This document shows positions 1 through 7,496 of a stretch of DNA of 32,489 bases, in pieces. This stretch comes from Oxalobacteraceae bacterium. GTDB taxonomy: Bacteria > Pseudomonadota > Gammaproteobacteria > Burkholderiales > Burkholderiaceae_D. The position numbers and the translations under genes were made by a program. The notes beneath the pieces are model-generated. The model had not been told where the DNA came from. It searched no databases and saw nothing but the letters and a program-made list of their open reading frames with translations. Each line of letters starts with the position of its first letter. The stretch's first letter is position 1. The DNA is taken from contig OMID01000099.1 in NCBI GenBank assembly GCA_900299005.1, forward strand, positions 1-32,489. The letters run 5' to 3'.

Positions 1-1
1 C

Positions 2-388
2 TACAAATATTACTCGTACCAGAATATCTTTCAAGAAGTTACCTTTGATCAAGAAGTGACCGTTCATAACGCTGAAAATCATAGCGGTTCGGAAACTTCT
101 CAATTTGCGTTTTTTATGGCAGCTGAAGATCCGCACAAGAAAGGCCATTACAAAATCTTAGGCGCTCACGATCTTGGAAGGAGCTTTGAGGACGTAGTGT
201 TCAAGTATCTGACCAAAGCAGCGCCATCTAGTCTACGAGTACTGGAAGCTGGTTTAAGAAACCTACAGAAGAAACTTTTGCAAGGGAATATATCTGCAGG
301 TCTCAGAGAGCAGCTCAAGATCGAGGTAGCAAAGCCATTGAAATATGCTCAGCAAGAGGCAATCGAGGTAGATGTCAAGGAAGTTTAG
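2..388 (+). CDS. C-terminal part of an unknown protein (cut by window edge)
   Basis: The reading frame is open from base 2 to a TAG at 386-388, giving 128 residues with no start visible, so this is the 3' end of a gene that begins before the window. A GTG at 56 is in frame but has no ribosome binding site, and the codons before it read well, so I treat it as internal. The protein is soluble, with no membrane segment. The second half is rich in charged helix-forming residues (KNLQKKLL-like stretches). I do not recognise a family. It lies in the AT-richer stretch beside the integrase and is most simply a cargo gene of the integrated element. Confidence 0.6.
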   Translation, partial: YKYYSYQNIFQEVTFDQEVTVHNAENHSGSETSQFAFFMAAEDPHKKGHYKILGAHDLGRSFEDVVFKYLTKAAPSSLRVLEAGLRNLQKKLLQGNISAGLREQLKIEVAKPLKYAQQEAIEVDVKEV

Positions 389-394
389 GTAAAT

Positions 395-410
395 GGGGAG
401 CTTGCTCCCC
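395..410. other. Short GC-rich hairpin between two cargo genes
   Basis: A perfect inverted repeat GGGGAG-CTTG-CTCCCC sits 7 bases after the stop of the first gene. The stem is 6 bp and the loop 4 nt. There is no T-run after it, so it is at best a weak terminator or an RNA 3'-end stabiliser. Confidence 0.35.
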
Positions 411-439
411 GCTCCAGCTTATTAATAAAGGAGTGGTCT

Positions 440-934
440 ATGACGACCTATTACATATGTCGGTTCGCTAATCTGAAAGAGCTTGAATTGGTTCAGGCAT
501 CTGACGAGCAGCTTGCTTCTAAAATAGCAGGCGCAGCATGGGCGTGTGAGGAAACAGATGTTGATACGGTAGCGATAAGAGCTGATTCGGAAAATGGAAC
601 TTATGCGTATCTAAAAGGCGCCGCACTATTGTCTATGGAATTAACAGCATCAAATATTCAGATCTGGCAAGAAGAGGGTAAACGGATCTATGACTACCTG
701 CATGGGGCTCAAGAGGGTGGAAGAATTTGGGAGGCATTTGGGACATTTTTTTGTGAGATAGACAGTTACGAAGGTTTTTGTGATCAGTCAAAGGGATTTG
801 AAGGTCTTGGTGCGGGATTAGTCAATGCCGTCTGTGATTATATTAACGACAATATTCGTGAGGAGCGCAATGAGTTTGCGAAAATTCTTAAGCGCATGTA
901 TGAAATACAGCAGCTGAATGTGGTGAGTAGCTAA
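440..934 (+). CDS. Hypothetical protein, 164 aa, cargo of the integrated element
   Basis: The start ATG is preceded by AAGGAG at 427-432 with a normal spacing, so the start is well supported. The protein is acidic and soluble, with no signal peptide or membrane segment. It contains several Cys residues (C7, C36, C105, C114) without a recognisable metal-binding spacing, and an aromatic/glycine-rich central part followed by a C-terminal amphipathic helix (residues about 135-158). I do not recognise a family. It follows the partial gene by 51 bp on the same strand and is probably co-transcribed. Base composition is more AT-rich than the housekeeping genes further on, which fits acquisition with the island. 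Confidence 0.65.
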   Translation: MTTYYICRFANLKELELVQASDEQLASKIAGAAWACEETDVDTVAIRADSENGTYAYLKGAALLSMELTASNIQIWQEEGKRIYDYLHGAQEGGRIWEAFGTFFCEIDSYEGFCDQSKGFEGLGAGLVNAVCDYINDNIREERNEFAKILKRMYEIQQLNVVSS

Positions 935-948
935 GCTAATCTGCAGGA

Positions 949-1428
949 TCAGCTGGACAGTGCAGCCAAGGTCAAATACTGCTCAAGTTCGATTAATGCA
1001 GCGCGAGACGCCATGGCGTTTCCACCAGCTGCGATCTCAAGCCGGTGATTGCGATTGGCTGTGGTGATGTTCACCGTGACCTTGCCAGCTTCAAGCTTGA
1101 AGGTATGGGTTATTTCATAGCGTGGCAGGTTCTCCAGCCGCTCTTTGTGAGAGGTGACCCGGGTGGTAGCTATATCGGACAAGGTTTTAGGTAACGCCCA
1201 CGCATTTTTGATCCGCTGCTCGTAGTCGGCCAGCGCGTCTTGGGCAGTTTCCCGGGCCACATCACGGCCCACGCGTTGGACTTCAGGGATGCTGTCGGTG
1301 ATATCGATGCCGTTATCCAAGCGGTAAATGGCTTCGTTGTAAAACCGTATGGCGGTCTGGCCGTGATGAATCCGGTCCAAAGCGGACTCAGCATAGTCGT
1401 TGAAATATCGGGTTAGGGCGTCGCTCAT
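949..1428 (-). CDS. Hypothetical protein, 159 aa, next to the integrase
   Basis: The protein is mostly alpha-helical and charged in its first 90 residues (many Arg/Asp/Glu, ending in ADYEQRIKNAW), followed by a short beta-rich stretch (residues about 105-130, alternating polar/hydrophobic). It has no signal peptide or membrane segment, and I do not recognise a family. It lies 52 bp downstream of the integrase on the same strand. There is no Shine-Dalgarno before the ATG. Instead a TATAAT ends 6 nt before it (see the promoter entry), so it may have its own leaderless transcript. Its 3' end faces the plus-strand gene 440-934 at a distance of 14 bp, a convergent pair. Confidence 0.6.
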   Translation of the reverse strand: MSDALTRYFNDYAESALDRIHHGQTAIRFYNEAIYRLDNGIDITDSIPEVQRVGRDVARETAQDALADYEQRIKNAWALPKTLSDIATTRVTSHKERLENLPRYEITHTFKLEAGKVTVNITTANRNHRLEIAAGGNAMASRAALIELEQYLTLAALSS

Positions 1429-1434
1429 TGCTTG

Positions 1435-1462
1435 ATTATAGGCACAGGAGCGGGTGGGTCAA
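1435..1462 (-). promoter_or_regulatory. Sigma-70-like promoter for the 159-aa gene, leaderless geometry
   Basis: On the minus strand TTGACC (1462-1457), a 16-bp spacer and a perfect TATAAT (1440-1435) are followed by CAAGCA and then the ATG at 1428. The expected transcription start coincides with the A of the start codon, and no Shine-Dalgarno is present. Confidence 0.5.
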
Positions 1463-1480
1463 CCAGTAGCGGAACTTGGG

Positions 1481-2860
1481 CTATTTAGGCGGTGGCTTGC
1501 GCTGTTTCAGGCGCTCGTTGAAGTCTTTGGACACATCATGGCTGATGACCACCATGGGCAGGGTCAAGCCCGTGCTCATCTCGATCAGCTGCATGATGTT
1601 GTTGGGCATTTGGGCAGCCATCAAGGCGCGGATTTGGGCAGCTTGGTCGGATCCATCGCCATCCACGGTGCCCGCAAACTGCTTGGCCTTCATCAGTGGT
1701 GTTAGGTGGCTGTAGTGCTTGGTGATCATGAGTACCGAGGTACCCATCTGCTCAGCCAGATCGTGAATGGGGATGCTCTCCAACAGCCGTTGTGTGGCGT
1801 AGTAGTGACGAAGGCTGTACAAGCTGCGCTCTTTGCCAGTGACCGGGCAAACCAAGAGGCCAGATTCTTCCAGCATTTGCCGGAAGGGCTTATTAAAGTT
1901 ATCGGGCAGGTTATTCGAAGGCATGCGGAAGACCCGCTTGTCGATTTTTTTCTTTAACAATTGCTGAAGCGATAGATGAGCAAGATCAGGGCTCATTTGT
2001 CGAAGTTTTTCCAGCAGCAGCCAGCAGCTGTTGTGCGCTACGAAATTTCTAGCGCCGCGTTTGCCTTTTTGCAGACGGAAATGCAGTATGGGCTGTCCAT
2101 CGCGCATCTCCACATCGATGTGCCGCCATTCAAGGAATTCTGCCTCTGTACCAGGGCGCATGCCGGTGGCTGCCATGAAGGGCACATAAACAGACAACAG
2201 GGTTCGCAGGGTGCGTGTGACAGCTGTGCGTCCATCATCAATGAACTTGGGGAAGTAGGCGATTAAGGTTTCCAGCTCTTCTTGGCTGAATTCCGCACGA
2301 CGATCACTATCGCCACCAGTGTTCTTGGTGGCAGGACGCTGGTTCTCGCCCATGTAGCCACGCTCGATGGCCTCATCTAACACTAGATTGAAAGCTGCGT
2401 TGTGATTGTTCTGGGCGCTGCCGGATAGTTCGCGTCCCACCTTGTCTCTTCTCCAGCGGTGAAATTCCGATATCAGTGCTGGTGTGATGCAGTCCACGTT
2501 GAACTTGCCGTAAAACGGAATTAGGTACAGCTTGATTGCTGAGATATAGTCTTTGGCGCTGGGTTTTGCAGTACCTGCTTTTGCTTCTTCTTCCAGTCGA
2601 TGCTGAACGATTTCTGCGATAGGTTTGAACTTCTTGCTGATAACGGGTCTGCCTTCTTCGTGATCGAAGGTAGCTTTCATCCAGATGCGTTCTGCGATCT
2701 TCTTGGCTTTGTCGAGGTCAGTGGTGTTTGTGCTGACTCTGAACCATTTTTTAACGCCATCTATCTTGTAATGCGCTTGCCATTTCCGACTGCCGTCACG
2801 CATCACTAAGCGCAGCTGCTCGGTGCGTAAAACGAGAGTTTGAGAGGAGAGAACTCGCAT
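1481..2860 (-). CDS. Site-specific tyrosine recombinase (phage-type integrase)
   Basis: This integrase of 459 aa would catalyse integration and excision of the element whose end is seen here. An N-terminal DNA-binding part (about 15-70, a beta-hairpin-like KWQAHYKIDGVKKWFRV stretch) and a core-binding SAM-like helical domain (about 75-175) precede the catalytic domain (about 190-400). Visible catalytic residues are Arg235 (ATGMRPGTE), Arg351 (LYSLRHYYAT) and the tyrosine nucleophile Tyr383 (TKHYSHL). The usual HxxR histidine is Tyr348, and the usual LGH histidine is Thr374 (QMGTS). The gene reads away from the 3' end of tRNA-Asn, with its start 127 bp from the encoded CCA. The C-terminal tail ends in a Lys/Pro-rich stretch. 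The start at 2860 is favoured by the promoter placed immediately before it; Met20 (2803) is a possible alternative. Confidence 0.93.
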   Translation of the reverse strand: MRVLSSQTLVLRTEQLRLVMRDGSRKWQAHYKIDGVKKWFRVSTNTTDLDKAKKIAERIWMKATFDHEEGRPVISKKFKPIAEIVQHRLEEEAKAGTAKPSAKDYISAIKLYLIPFYGKFNVDCITPALISEFHRWRRDKVGRELSGSAQNNHNAAFNLVLDEAIERGYMGENQRPATKNTGGDSDRRAEFSQEELETLIAYFPKFIDDGRTAVTRTLRTLLSVYVPFMAATGMRPGTEAEFLEWRHIDVEMRDGQPILHFRLQKGKRGARNFVAHNSCWLLLEKLRQMSPDLAHLSLQQLLKKKIDKRVFRMPSNNLPDNFNKPFRQMLEESGLLVCPVTGKERSLYSLRHYYATQRLLESIPIHDLAEQMGTSVLMITKHYSHLTPLMKAKQFAGTVDGDGSDQAAQIRALMAAQMPNNIMQLIEMSTGLTLPMVVISHDVSKDFNERLKQRKPPPK

Positions 2861-2866
2861 AAGGGC

Positions 2867-2895
2867 AGTATACGAGCGAGAAAAGCAGAGCGCAA
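2867..2895 (-). promoter_or_regulatory. Integrase promoter, leaderless geometry
   Basis: On the minus strand TTGCGC (2895-2890), a 17-bp spacer and TATACT (2872-2867) are followed by GCCCTT and the ATG at 2860. The start point predicted from the -10 falls on the start codon itself, and no Shine-Dalgarno exists in between. Confidence 0.5.
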
Positions 2896-2946
2896 CCAGC
2901 GGCGTCTATATTAATTGTGTTATAACTGTGTTATTAAGAAGTTAAA

Positions 2947-2977
2947 TTAAAAGCAAGCACTAAGTGCTTGCTTTTAA
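2947..2977 (-). terminator. Hairpin terminator downstream of tRNA-Asn
   Basis: A perfect 14-bp inverted repeat with a 3-nt loop (arms 2947-2960 and 2964-2977, core AAGCAAGCAC / GTGCTTGCTT) ends in T-runs on both strands. It lies 10 bp beyond the tRNA CCA and would end tRNA transcription before the integrase promoter region. It could also act bidirectionally. Confidence 0.7.
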
Positions 2978-2986
2978 AGAGTTTTT

Positions 2987-3010
2987 TGGCTCCCCGACCT
3001 GGACTCGAAC
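2987..3010 (-). other. Inferred attachment site (3' end of tRNA-Asn)
   Basis: The 3' part of the tRNA gene, from the T-arm through the encoded CCA, is the expected recombination site, because the integrase gene begins just beyond it and the tRNA is intact. No second copy of this block is visible in the window. The other junction would lie upstream of base 1, so the exact crossover limits are unknown. Confidence 0.4.
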
Positions 3011-3062
3011 CAGGGACCTGCGGATTAACAGTCCGTCGCTCTACCGACTGAGCTATCAGGGA
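2987..3062 (-). tRNA. tRNA-Asn (anticodon GTT)
   Basis: The 76-nt gene on the minus strand folds as a standard cloverleaf. The acceptor TCCCTGA pairs with TCGGGGA (one T-G pair), the D-arm contains AGCTCAGTCGGTAGAGC, and the anticodon stem-loop CGGACTGTTAATCCG has GTT in the anticodon position. The T-loop is GGTTCGAGTCC, the discriminator is G, and CCA is encoded. It is the likely integration target of the neighbouring element and remains intact after integration. Confidence 0.97.
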
Positions 3063-3073
3063 ATAAAAGTGAA

Positions 3074-3102
3074 ATTATCGCCGGATTCCAGTCGCCTGTC
3101 AA
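3074..3102 (-). promoter_or_regulatory. Strong sigma-70 promoter of tRNA-Asn
   Basis: On the minus strand a perfect TTGACA (3102-3097) is followed, after exactly 17 bp, by GATAAT (3079-3074), one base from consensus. Transcription would begin about 5 nt before the mature tRNA end at 3062. Confidence 0.85.
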
Positions 3103-3135
3103 ATTGTGCAACGTTTAACAGTCTGACATGGCATC

Positions 3136-4350
3136 TCAGAGCACCTTTGCGATGGCGTTTACCACTCGGTCGATGTTCCGGGAATTCAGGGCTGCCACGC
3201 AGATGCGGCCGGTGTCCACTGCGTAGATAGAAAATTCAGTCTTCAGGCGCTCTACCTGCGCTTTGGTCAGGCCTGAGTACGAGAACATGCCGCGCTGACG
3301 CACCACGAAGTCGAAGTCATGAGACGGAGCCTTTGCCTTTAGTTTGTCGACCAGGGCTTGTCGCATAGCCTTGATGCGCACGCGCATGCCGGCAAGCTCC
3401 TGCTCCCACAATTGTCGCAGCTCGGGCGTGGCAAGAGCGGTCGCAACGACCTGACCGCCATGCATGGGAGGGTTGGAGTAGTTGGTGCGAATCACTCGCT
3501 TGAGCTGCGACATCAGGCGGCTGGCTTCTTCAGCACTGGAGGCGACAATGGACAGCGCGCCCACTCGTTCCCCGTAGAGCGAGAAAGATTTGGAAAAAGA
3601 GTTCGAGACGAACAAGGGGCAGCCCGTCGCCGCGAACATGCCGACGACTTTGCCGTCCTCGGTAATGCCATCCCCAAAACCTTGGTAGGCCATGTCGAGA
3701 AAAGGTATCAGTCCACGGTCGGTCACCACGTCGATCACTTGTTTCCACTGTGCGTCTGTCAGATCGGCGCCGGTGGGATTGTGGCAGCAAGCATGTAGCA
3801 CCACGACAGAGGCGGAGGGGATTTTCTTTAACGTGTCGAGCATTCCAGCGAAGTTCACCCCCTTCGTGGCTGCATCGTAGTACGGATAGTTGTTGACGAT
3901 AAAGCCTGCTGACTCGAACAGCGCTCGGTGATTTTCCCAACTAGGATCACTGATGTACACCTGCGCATCTGGAGAGAACCGCTTCAGGAAGTCTGCCCCC
4001 AGCTTCAGTGCTCCGGTGCCACCGATAGCCTGAGCGGTGATGGCGCGCCTGGAGGTCACCACCTCGCTCTCGGCACCAAAGACCAATTCCTGCACGGCTT
4101 TGTCATATGCCGCCAGCCCCTCAATGGGCAGATACGTACGTGGTGCGAGTTTTTCCATCAGCAGTGCCTCAGCCTTCTGAACGCACTGGAGCAAAGGCAC
4201 TTTGCCATTGTCGTCGTAATAGACACCGACCCCGAGGTTGGTTTTGTCAGGATTCTGATCGGCATTGAAAGCTTCGGTGATCCCGAGGATGGGATCGCGG
4301 GGCGCCATTTCTATGGCGGAGAACAAGCCTGCGGATAAAGGTGCGTTCAT
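3136..4350 (-). CDS. Aromatic amino acid / aspartate aminotransferase (class I)
   Basis: This is a PLP-dependent transaminase of fold type I, subgroup Ialpha (TyrB/AspC), transferring amino groups between aspartate or aromatic amino acids and 2-oxoglutarate in the cytosol. The protein is about 404 aa from the ATG at 4350, near the family length of 397. Family signatures are FNADQNPDKTNLGVGVYYDD near the N-terminus, HACCHNPTGAD, the FLDMAYQGFGDG stretch that carries the PLP-contacting Asp and Tyr, the SNSFSKSFSLYGERVG stretch with the Schiff-base Lys, and RTNYSNPP. A longer reading frame to 4404 exists, but MNAPLSAGLFSAIEMAPRDPI is where family members begin. The gene is transcribed divergently from uvrB. 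The substrate choice (aspC versus tyrB) cannot be decided from sequence alone. Confidence 0.93.
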   Translation of the reverse strand: MNAPLSAGLFSAIEMAPRDPILGITEAFNADQNPDKTNLGVGVYYDDNGKVPLLQCVQKAEALLMEKLAPRTYLPIEGLAAYDKAVQELVFGAESEVVTSRRAITAQAIGGTGALKLGADFLKRFSPDAQVYISDPSWENHRALFESAGFIVNNYPYYDAATKGVNFAGMLDTLKKIPSASVVVLHACCHNPTGADLTDAQWKQVIDVVTDRGLIPFLDMAYQGFGDGITEDGKVVGMFAATGCPLFVSNSFSKSFSLYGERVGALSIVASSAEEASRLMSQLKRVIRTNYSNPPMHGGQVVATALATPELRQLWEQELAGMRVRIKAMRQALVDKLKAKAPSHDFDFVVRQRGMFSYSGLTKAQVERLKTEFSIYAVDTGRICVAALNSRNIDRVVNAIAKVL

Positions 4351-4463
4351 CGTGCTAACATGAAAAGTTACTGAATTGCGTCGGTATGGTCGAAAACCGC
4401 CCAAGAAGCCTGTAAAACGGGCGAATTTGCGAAACCCGGCATTTTACCAAAGGTCATATTCTG

Positions 4464-6557
4464 ATGGCTGAATTATCCGAAGTAGAGAGCCCTCTGGACG
4501 AATCGAAATTCGTGACCTTTCCCGGTTCGCCTTTTCGTTTGTACCAGCCATTCTCCCCCGCAGGAGATCAGCCCGAGGCGATTGCCAAACTGGTCGAAGG
4601 GTTCGCCGATGGTTTGTCTTTCCAGACGCTGTTGGGAGTGACCGGGTCGGGCAAGACCTACACCATGGCGAACGTGATCGCCCGGATGGGTCGTCCGGCG
4701 ATCGTGTTCGCACCGAACAAGACGTTAGCTGCGCAGCTGTACTCCGAGTTTCGCGATTTTTTTCCGCATAACGCTGTCGAGTATTTTGTGAGTTACTACG
4801 ACTACTATCAGCCTGAGGCCTACGTGCCTCAGCGGGACTTGTTTATCGAGAAAGACTCGGCGATCAACGAACACATCGAACAGATGCGATTGTCATGCAC
4901 CAAGTCGCTCATGGAACGTCGGGATGTGGTGATCGTGGCTACTGTATCCGCCATTTATGGCATCGGTAATCCGAGCGAATATCACCAGATGGTGCTGACG
5001 TTGCGTGCCAAGGACAAGCTGGCACAGCGTGACATGATCGCCCGGCTCATTCAGATGCAGTACACGCGAAATGACATGGATTTTGATCGAGGTACGTTTC
5101 GGGTTCGTGGCGATACTGTAGATATTTTCCCGGCCGAACATGCCGAGCTGGCCATTCGGGTTGAGTTGTTCGATGATGAGATCGACAGTATTCAGTTATT
5201 CGATCCGCTGACGGGCCGGGTGCGACAAAAGATTCCCCGATTTACGGTCTACCCAGGCTCGCACTACGTGACGCCGCGTTCCACCGTGCTTCGTGCAATC
5301 GAGACCATCAAGGTCGAATTGCGCGAGCGACTGGAATTTTTCCGGAAAGAGAATAAGCTGGTCGAAGAGCAGCGACTGGAGCAACGTACCCGTTTCGATC
5401 TCGAGATGATGCAGGAGATTGGTTTTACCAAAGGTATTGAGAATTACTCACGCCATCTGTCTGGCGCCAAGCCGGGCGAGCCACCGCCAACACTCGTGGA
5501 TTATCTTCCCGAAGATGCGTTGATGTTCCTCGATGAGTCTCATGTGTTAATGGGACAGCTCAATGGCATGTACAACGGTGATCGGGCGCGCAAGACCAAT
5601 CTGGTGGATTATGGTTTTCGTCTGCCATCTGCGCTGGATAATCGTCCGTTGCGCTTCGATGAATTCGAATCCAAGATGCGGCAAACGGTGTTTGTATCGG
5701 CCACGCCTGCAGATTATGAGAAACAGCGTTCCTCTCAAGTGGTGGAGCAAGTGGTTCGTCCCACGGGCCTGGTGGATCCGCAAGTCATCGTGCGGCCTGC
5801 CAGTACGCAGGTCGATGAATTAATGAACGAAATTACAGACCGCGTGGCGAAAAATGAGCGTGTTCTGGTAACCACCCTCACCAAGCGCATGGCTGAGCAG
5901 CTGACCGAATATCTGAGTGACAACGGTGTCGCTGTTCGATATCTCCACAGCGATATCGATACCGTAGAGCGGGTTGAAATCATCCGCGATCTTCGTCTGG
6001 GTACTTTCGATGTTCTGGTCGGGATCAATCTCTTGCGGGAAGGTCTGGATATTCCCGAGGTTTCGCTCGTGGCGATACTTGATGCGGACAAGGAGGGCTT
6101 TTTGCGCTCCGAACGCAGCCTCATTCAGACGATAGGGCGGGCAGCACGCAACATCAACGGCACTGCAATTTTGTATGCCGACACCATGACGGATTCTATG
6201 CGGCGGGCGATCGACGAGACTGAGCGCCGTCGCGCCAAGCAGGTTGCGTTCAATGAGGCAAACAACATCACGCCGGTCGGCGTGAAAAAGCAGATCCGCG
6301 AGATGATTGATGGCGTCTACAAGATAGACGAAGCGCGAGAAGAGTTGATGGCGGCTCAGGAGCAGGCGAAGTACGAAGCCATGAGCGAAAAGCAGGTTGC
6401 CAAGGAAATCAAACGTCTGGAAAAGCTGATGTTCGAGCACTCAAAAAATCTTGAGTTCGAAAAAGCTGCGCAGGTACGGGATCAGCTTCATCTGTTAAAA
6501 GAGCAATTGTTTGGTGCGCCGGGTGAGGACAACGTGGTGTCGCTCACTGGCAAATAG
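4464..6557 (+). CDS. uvrB: Excinuclease ABC subunit B (UvrB)
   Basis: UvrB verifies DNA damage delivered by UvrA and recruits UvrC for dual incision in nucleotide excision repair. The 697-aa protein (E. coli 673) shows Walker [11 protein letters not shown] near residue 60, the beta-hairpin region [14 protein letters not shown], the DEAD-like LMFLDESHV (motif II), motif [13 protein letters not shown], motifs [25 protein letters not shown] and QTIGRAARN, and the C-terminal UVR coiled-coil domain (about residues 640-680, [20 protein letters not shown]) that binds UvrC. The start ATG follows AAAGGT at 4449-4454. I see no LexA-type CTGT-N8-ACAG box in the 113-bp divergent spacer, so SOS control as in E. 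coli is not evident. Confidence 0.98.
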   Translation: MAELSEVESPLDESKFVTFPGSPFRLYQPFSPAGDQPEAIAKLVEGFADGLSFQTLLGVTGSGKTYTMANVIARMGRPAIVFAPNKTLAAQLYSEFRDFFPHNAVEYFVSYYDYYQPEAYVPQRDLFIEKDSAINEHIEQMRLSCTKSLMERRDVVIVATVSAIYGIGNPSEYHQMVLTLRAKDKLAQRDMIARLIQMQYTRNDMDFDRGTFRVRGDTVDIFPAEHAELAIRVELFDDEIDSIQLFDPLTGRVRQKIPRFTVYPGSHYVTPRSTVLRAIETIKVELRERLEFFRKENKLVEEQRLEQRTRFDLEMMQEIGFTKGIENYSRHLSGAKPGEPPPTLVDYLPEDALMFLDESHVLMGQLNGMYNGDRARKTNLVDYGFRLPSALDNRPLRFDEFESKMRQTVFVSATPADYEKQRSSQVVEQVVRPTGLVDPQVIVRPASTQVDELMNEITDRVAKNERVLVTTLTKRMAEQLTEYLSDNGVAVRYLHSDIDTVERVEIIRDLRLGTFDVLVGINLLREGLDIPEVSLVAILDADKEGFLRSERSLIQTIGRAARNINGTAILYADTMTDSMRRAIDETERRRAKQVAFNEANNITPVGVKKQIREMIDGVYKIDEAREELMAAQEQAKYEAMSEKQVAKEIKRLEKLMFEHSKNLEFEKAAQVRDQLHLLKEQLFGAPGEDNVVSLTGK

Positions 6558-6562
6558 AGCCG

Positions 6563-7330
6563 ATGCTTCCTGATTTGTTCACCGAAGCGGTCGGCCGCGC
6601 CGCGCCCTCGTGGCGCCCCTGGTTGTTGCGCGGCCTGGAGGCAATGTCTGCGGCGGAGGCCACCTACCTTCCTTCACTTGCAGAGGATGCCTTTTTGCCC
6701 ACGCAGGGACGCCTCTTTGCCGCATTCGCGCAGCCGCTCGAGGCGGTGCGGTATGTCCTAGTCGGAGAGGGGCCTTATCCGCGTGAAGAGAGTGCCACTG
6801 GCGTGTGCTTCATGGATGGGGCGGTGCGCGAGTTGTGGTCTGCCAAGGGTTTGTCCAAGCCGGTCAATCGTGCGACCTCGCTGCGCAATTTCATCAAGAT
6901 GCTCATGGTTGCCGATGGTCTTCTCTCGCCAGAGCAAACCACGGGCGAAGTGGTCGCGAGCGTGGCGTTGGATGCCATGCGGCCAGATTCGGATTTCATT
7001 CAGACTCTTCCCGATTTGCAAGCAAAGCTCCAGGCGGAGGGTTTTTTGCTGCTTAACGCTGCGCTGGTATTTCGGCCTCATATGCCGCCTGCCAAGGAAG
7101 CCAAAGCCTGGCGGCCCTGCCTCGACGTCGTTCTGCAGGCTTTGGCCAGCAGGCCGGCGCAAGCGCCTACGCTCATACTTTGGGGAAAAATTGCGCAATG
7201 GCTGGAGGGCCTGCCCGCGCTATCCAGCTTTCCCACGCTCGCTGCAGAGCATCCCTACAATTTGTCTTTTATCCGGAACCCGGCGATGCATCGGCTTTTT
7301 GGCCCGATGCGCTTGCTCAAAGTTAACTAA
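6563..7330 (+). CDS. Uracil-DNA glycosylase-like protein with altered active site
   Basis: The 255-aa protein keeps the order of family-1 UDG segments: YVLVGEGPYPREE (67-75) at the place of the water-activating GQDPYH motif, SLRNFIKML (106-114) like SLKNIFKEL, FLLLNAALVFRP (161-172) like VLLLNTVLTVR, LILWGK (204-209), and HPYNLSFIRNP (230-240) like HPSPLS. The catalytic Asp is Gly70 here and the following His is Pro73, while Tyr72 and His230 remain. The usual uracil-excising chemistry therefore looks impaired, although Glu69 or Glu74 could substitute. It starts 5 bp after uvrB, so it is co-transcribed with a repair gene. Assignment to the superfamily is by my reading of motifs; function is uncertain. 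Confidence 0.72.
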   Translation: MLPDLFTEAVGRAAPSWRPWLLRGLEAMSAAEATYLPSLAEDAFLPTQGRLFAAFAQPLEAVRYVLVGEGPYPREESATGVCFMDGAVRELWSAKGLSKPVNRATSLRNFIKMLMVADGLLSPEQTTGEVVASVALDAMRPDSDFIQTLPDLQAKLQAEGFLLLNAALVFRPHMPPAKEAKAWRPCLDVVLQALASRPAQAPTLILWGKIAQWLEGLPALSSFPTLAAEHPYNLSFIRNPAMHRLFGPMRLLKVN

Positions 7331-7383
7331 GGGTAAAGCAATTGCTATTAACGCAATTTCGGCATGAGTTCCTTGGAAACGAA

Positions 7384-7408
7384 ATACCTGACAATTCCAG
7401 TCAGCTTT
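7384..7408 (+). promoter_or_regulatory. Type-1 IscR binding site overlapping the isc promoter
   Basis: The 25-bp segment matches about 22 positions of the type-1 IscR consensus (ATASYYGACTR...YAGTCRRSTAT). The left half reads ATACCTGAC and the right half AGTCAGC. It covers the -35 element, the position expected for repression by [2Fe-2S]-IscR. This predicts negative autoregulation as in E. coli. Confidence 0.75.
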
Positions 7409-7416
7409 GGTATACT
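7388..7416 (+). promoter_or_regulatory. isc operon promoter (sigma-70)
   Basis: CTGACA (7388-7393) is followed by a 17-bp spacer and TATACT (7411-7416). A TGG immediately before the -10 gives an extended -10. The predicted start is near 7423, leaving an untranslated leader of about 74 nt before iscR. Confidence 0.8.
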
Positions 7417-7496
7417 CGAGCAAAACGTTCGGGATTCAAAGTGCATGCCGCTCCTTGTTTTCCCGTCATAACGCTGTTGTTTATCGGAGGAAGCCA

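Noticed and set aside
4351-4463. LexA box in front of uvrB
   Set aside because: A CTGT occurs at 4410-4413 but the matching ACAG eight bases later is absent.
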